Source: DATBAT01 sp036271375 (lineage in GTDB: Bacteria; Acidobacteriota; Terriglobia; Terriglobales; Acidobacteriaceae). From it: DNA of 6,195 nucleotides. Under the pieces are notes generated by a model, which was not told where the DNA came from, ran no database searches, and worked only from the letters and a program-made list of their open reading frames with translations. Location: NCBI GenBank assembly GCA_036271375.1, contig DATBAT010000074.1, positions 1-6,195 of the forward strand, in the 5' to 3' direction. This document shows, piece by piece, positions 4,493 to 6,195 of this stretch (position 1 is its first letter; each line of letters opens with the position of its first letter). The position numbers were made by a program, and so were the translations under genes.

Positions 4493-5858
4493 CGAAGACC
4501 GCGCAACCCTTGATCTGGTATCAGGCGTGCTGAGAGCGGCAAACATCCCGTGTCTGCAGGCCACGACGGCGGAAAGCGCTCTGGAACAATTTCACCAGAC
4601 CCATCCGCGAATTATTTTTTCCGGAATGCAATTGCCCGACATGACCGGTCTTGAATTGATGGACCGCATCCTCGCTTCCGATCCGGGTGCGTGCATCGTC
4701 CTGATGTCTTCCGACTACACTACCGACGCCGCCATGAGCGCCGTCCGCCGCGGCGCGTGCGATTACCTCGCCAAGCCAATCGATTCCGCGAAGCTGACTT
4801 TGTGCATTCACAAATTAGCGGTCGAAGCCGAGACCAGAGAGAAAACATTCCAGCTCGAACATGAACTTTTGGACGCCTATCAATTCGAAGGCCTGATCGG
4901 CCGTAGCCCGCTGATGCTTGAAGTCTTCGCCAAAATCCGCCGGGTTGCTCCGCACTTCAGAACCGTGGTCGTCACCGGCCCCACCGGCACCGGAAAAGAA
5001 TTAGTCGCCAATGCGCTGCACAAACTCAGCCCTGCCGGTAAAGCGCCCTTCGCAGTCTGCAACTGCTCCGCGCTGGTCGAGACACTCCTAGAGAGCGAAC
5101 TCTTCGGCTACGTGAAAGGCGCGTTCACCGGCGCCAATCAGGACAAGCAAGGTATCTTCGAATACGCCAACGGCGGCACAGTTTTTCTCGACGAAATTGG
5201 CGAACTCCCATTGCCCGCACAGGCCAAGTTATTGCGCGTCTTGCAGAATCATCAAGTGCAGCGCGTCGGATCGCCGGTGCCGCATCGAGTCGAAGTTCGC
5301 GTAGTTGCCGCCACCCACCGCGATCTGCGCAAGATGGTCGCGCAAGGCCAATTCCGCGAAGACCTCTTCTACCGCCTGTCTGTGGTTGAAGTCTCGATCC
5401 CCCGGCTGGCGCAACGCCGCGAAGATCTGCCCATGTTGCAGCGCCACTTCCTGGACAAGTATTCCAAGCTCTATCAGAAGCAGGTGACCGGGATCACCCG
5501 CCGCGCCCAGGCACGGCTCGCCGCCCACACCTGGCCGGGCAACGTCCGCGAACTCGAGAATGTCATTAGCGCCGGATGCATCATGGCCAACGGACCTATC
5601 ATCGACTTGCACGACCTGCCGGAAATCTTCCGCACCCCGGATCAGGGCATCGCCTCCGACGACGAAGAACTCATGCCGTTGGAACAGCTCCAACAGCGCC
5701 ACTTGTTAAGGGTCCTAAGCCGGGTGCAAGGAAACAAAGCCCGCGCCGCGGAAATCCTGGGCGTAGGACGCAACACGATTTACCAAATGTTGAGCCGCAT
5801 CCGGGGAACAGCTTCGTTCGCGCAGCACGCCGGCGGAGGCGGAGGCATGGCGCACTAG
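4473..5858 (+). CDS. Sigma-54-dependent transcriptional activator with degenerate receiver (NtrC/FlrC/FleQ-like)
   Basis: This 461-aa bacterial enhancer-binding protein activates sigma-54 RNA polymerase by ATP hydrolysis. Residues 1-115 are a receiver fold: acidic pocket D7-E8-D9, S80 in LMSSDY, and K101 in YLAKPID. The phospho-acceptor position, four residues before P55 in GMQLPDMTG, is Gly51 (codon GGA) in place of Asp. Residues about 139-370 are the AAA+ domain: Walker A GPTGTGKE (169-176), GAFTGA (216-221), which contacts sigma-54, Walker B GGTVFLDE (234-241), putative arginine fingers R295 and R301 in FREDLFYRL, and WPGNVRELEN (354-363). Residues about 403-443 are a Fis-type helix-turn-helix (NKARAAEILGVGRNTIYQML). 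A short tail contains a GGGGG run. The start is TTG with a good Shine-Dalgarno. The place beside motAB suggests control of flagellar genes; that target is inferred. FleQ and FlrA also lack a working receiver, but orthology is not shown. Confidence 0.93.
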   Translation: MNILVVDEDRATLDLVSGVLRAANIPCLQATTAESALEQFHQTHPRIIFSGMQLPDMTGLELMDRILASDPGACIVLMSSDYTTDAAMSAVRRGACDYLAKPIDSAKLTLCIHKLAVEAETREKTFQLEHELLDAYQFEGLIGRSPLMLEVFAKIRRVAPHFRTVVVTGPTGTGKELVANALHKLSPAGKAPFAVCNCSALVETLLESELFGYVKGAFTGANQDKQGIFEYANGGTVFLDEIGELPLPAQAKLLRVLQNHQVQRVGSPVPHRVEVRVVAATHRDLRKMVAQGQFREDLFYRLSVVEVSIPRLAQRREDLPMLQRHFLDKYSKLYQKQVTGITRRAQARLAAHTWPGNVRELENVISAGCIMANGPIIDLHDLPEIFRTPDQGIASDDEELMPLEQLQQRHLLRVLSRVQGNKARAAEILGVGRNTIYQMLSRIRGTASFAQHAGGGGGMAH

Positions 5859-5860
5859 AT

Positions 5861-5884
5861 GTAGCGCGGACACTCCTGTCCGCG
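5861..5884 (+). repeat. GTAG-type hairpin repeat (REP-like), copy after the activator gene
   Basis: GTAG (5861-5864) is followed by the perfect 8-bp stem CGCGGACA / TGTCCGCG around the loop CTCC. It begins 2 nt after the activator stop codon, so it would form at the very 3' end of that message. It has the same architecture as the copy at 4153-4176. Confidence 0.75.
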
Positions 5885-5914
5885 AACCGTAATCCCTCCC
5901 CCCTCCCCCCGCTT

Positions 5915-5951
5915 TGTCATCCCGACCGTAGTGGAGGGACCTGCTGTTTTC
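5915..5951 (+). repeat. Probable dispersed intergenic repeat of the GTCATCCCGA...GGAGGGACCTGC type
   Basis: The segment begins TGTCATCCCGACC and ends GGAGGGACCTGCTGTTTTC, with TCCC (5920-5923) able to pair with GGGA (5936-5939). From memory, segments of this kind (GTCATCC-GA-...-GGACCTGC) recur between genes in Acidobacteriota and some other phyla. Only one copy is in the window, so repeat status rests on recollection and is unproven here. Confidence 0.4.
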
Positions 5952-5969
5952 TTGCTGCGCCCGCGCCCC

Positions 5970-6004
5970 AAAACAAAAAGCGCCACCCCAACAGGGACGG
6001 CGCT
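5970..6004 (-). terminator. Intrinsic terminator for leftward (minus-strand) transcription
   Basis: Read on the minus strand: stem AGCGCC / GGCGCT (5999-6004 with 5979-5984), a 2x2 internal mismatch, three more G-C pairs (5987-5989 with 5994-5996), a 4-nt loop, then the U-tract TTTTTGTTTT (5979-5970). Stem plus U-rich tail is a classical rho-independent terminator. On the plus strand no U-tract follows. No minus-strand gene ends just upstream within the window. Confidence 0.7.
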
Positions 6005-6131
6005 CTCCAAACCTCATACTTCCATTATCCCAAATCAGACAGGCAAAATGGGACATCACTCCCAACTTTATATTTCCATCCCCATCACTCACTTAAACCG
6101 ATTCGCGTAACTTCTACCTATTGACAACCAA

Positions 6132-6146
6132 TTCCCAAATTGGGAA
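6132..6146. promoter_or_regulatory. Operator-like palindrome TTCCCAA-A-TTGGGAA next to a TTGACA box
   Basis: A perfect 7-bp inverted repeat with one central base. TTGACA (6121-6126) lies 5 nt before it, so a rightward promoter using this -35 would place the palindrome in its spacer, as repressor operators often are. The hexamer 17 nt after TTGACA, GAAATC (6144-6149), is a poor -10, so the promoter is uncertain. Half-site copies TCCCAA occur at 6028-6033 and 6060-6065. Confidence 0.4.
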
Positions 6147-6161
6147 ATCGCAGAAGTAAAT

Positions 6162-6173
6162 GTAGCGCGGACA
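6162..6173 (+). repeat. Incomplete GTAG-type repeat unit at the right edge
   Basis: GTAG plus CGCGGACA (6162-6173) is identical to the first 12 bases of the copy at 5861, but the loop and second stem half are replaced by GGATGGGATGCCCCG. It is either a truncated unit joined to another repeat or a variant that continues beyond the window. Confidence 0.5.
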
Positions 6174-6195
6174 GGATGGGATGCCCCGTTCAAGC

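Larger units (their letters stand above)
5859..6195. other. Right-hand non-coding region
   Basis: No convincing gene lies in these 337 bp; the frames open here have low-complexity products and no ribosome binding sites. Contents in order: GTAG hairpin (5861-5884), C-rich tract (5894-5910), a dispersed-repeat-like segment (5915-5951), an intrinsic terminator for leftward transcription (5970-6004), an AT-richer stretch with three TCCCAA motifs, a 15-bp near-perfect palindrome (6132-6146) beside TTGACA, and an incomplete GTAG unit at the edge. Confidence 0.7.

Noticed and set aside
5229..5702. 157-codon minus-strand frame inside the sigma-54 activator
   Set aside because: Antisense shadow of the AAA+ and linker region, whose plus-strand motifs are unmistakable.
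5894..5910. G-quadruplex on the minus strand (G6-A-G6-A-G3)
   Set aside because: Only three separated G-runs; a four-tract structure would need zero-length loops or two-quartet stacking. Probably simple low complexity.
5715..6092. 125-codon minus-strand frame at the right end, across the orphan terminator
   Set aside because: It passes through the terminator hairpin, two repeats and the activator's 3' end, and has no family resemblance or ribosome binding site.
2159..6173. CRISPR array
   Set aside because: The repeated units are few, irregularly spaced, differ in sequence and are inverted in one place, which fits REP/BIME elements and not a CRISPR array.

Overview
The window is a piece of a bacterial flagellar locus of moderately high GC content. 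Gene families, codon use and the style of the dispersed palindromes (GTAG-led hairpins, paired GGCAGGTG/CACCTGCC units) suggest Acidobacteriota, perhaps a Terriglobia/Koribacter-like soil bacterium. This assignment is inferred from recollection of such genomes, with no database search.

Layout: positions 1-922 (minus) hold the N-terminal two thirds of the filament cap fliD, cut by the left edge. Positions 1016-1864 (minus) hold a complete short flagellin, fliC, upstream of fliD and separated from it by a strong hairpin. A 417-bp divergent intergenic region (1865-2281) carries a sigma-28-like promoter candidate for fliC, a sigma-70-like candidate for the rightward genes, and a 97-bp composite palindrome just before flbD. 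Positions 2282-4138 (plus) are a tight flbD-motA-motB operon whose genes overlap by 8 and 4 nt. After a 334-bp gap with a GTAG-type hairpin repeat and two doubtful small ORFs, 4473-5858 (plus) encodes a sigma-54-dependent activator (receiver, AAA+, Fis-type HTH) that starts with TTG. The last 337 bp have no convincing gene. They hold two GTAG repeats (one incomplete), another likely dispersed repeat, an intrinsic terminator pointing left with no visible gene of its own, and an operator-like palindrome.

How it works together: fliC and fliD supply the filament and its cap. motA and motB supply the proton-channel stator, and flbD is the small protein family that often sits beside motAB. The activator has the core sigma-54 activation motifs (Walker A and B, GAFTGA), but its receiver has Gly51 where the phosphorylated Asp should be. 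It therefore resembles the FleQ/FlrA type of flagellar regulator, which does not need classical phosphorylation, more than a standard two-component regulator. No previously unknown multi-gene system is evident. The most notable points are the degenerate receiver, the GTAG repeat family in intergenic gaps and downstream of genes, the palindrome in the probable flbD-motAB leader, and the orphan terminator.
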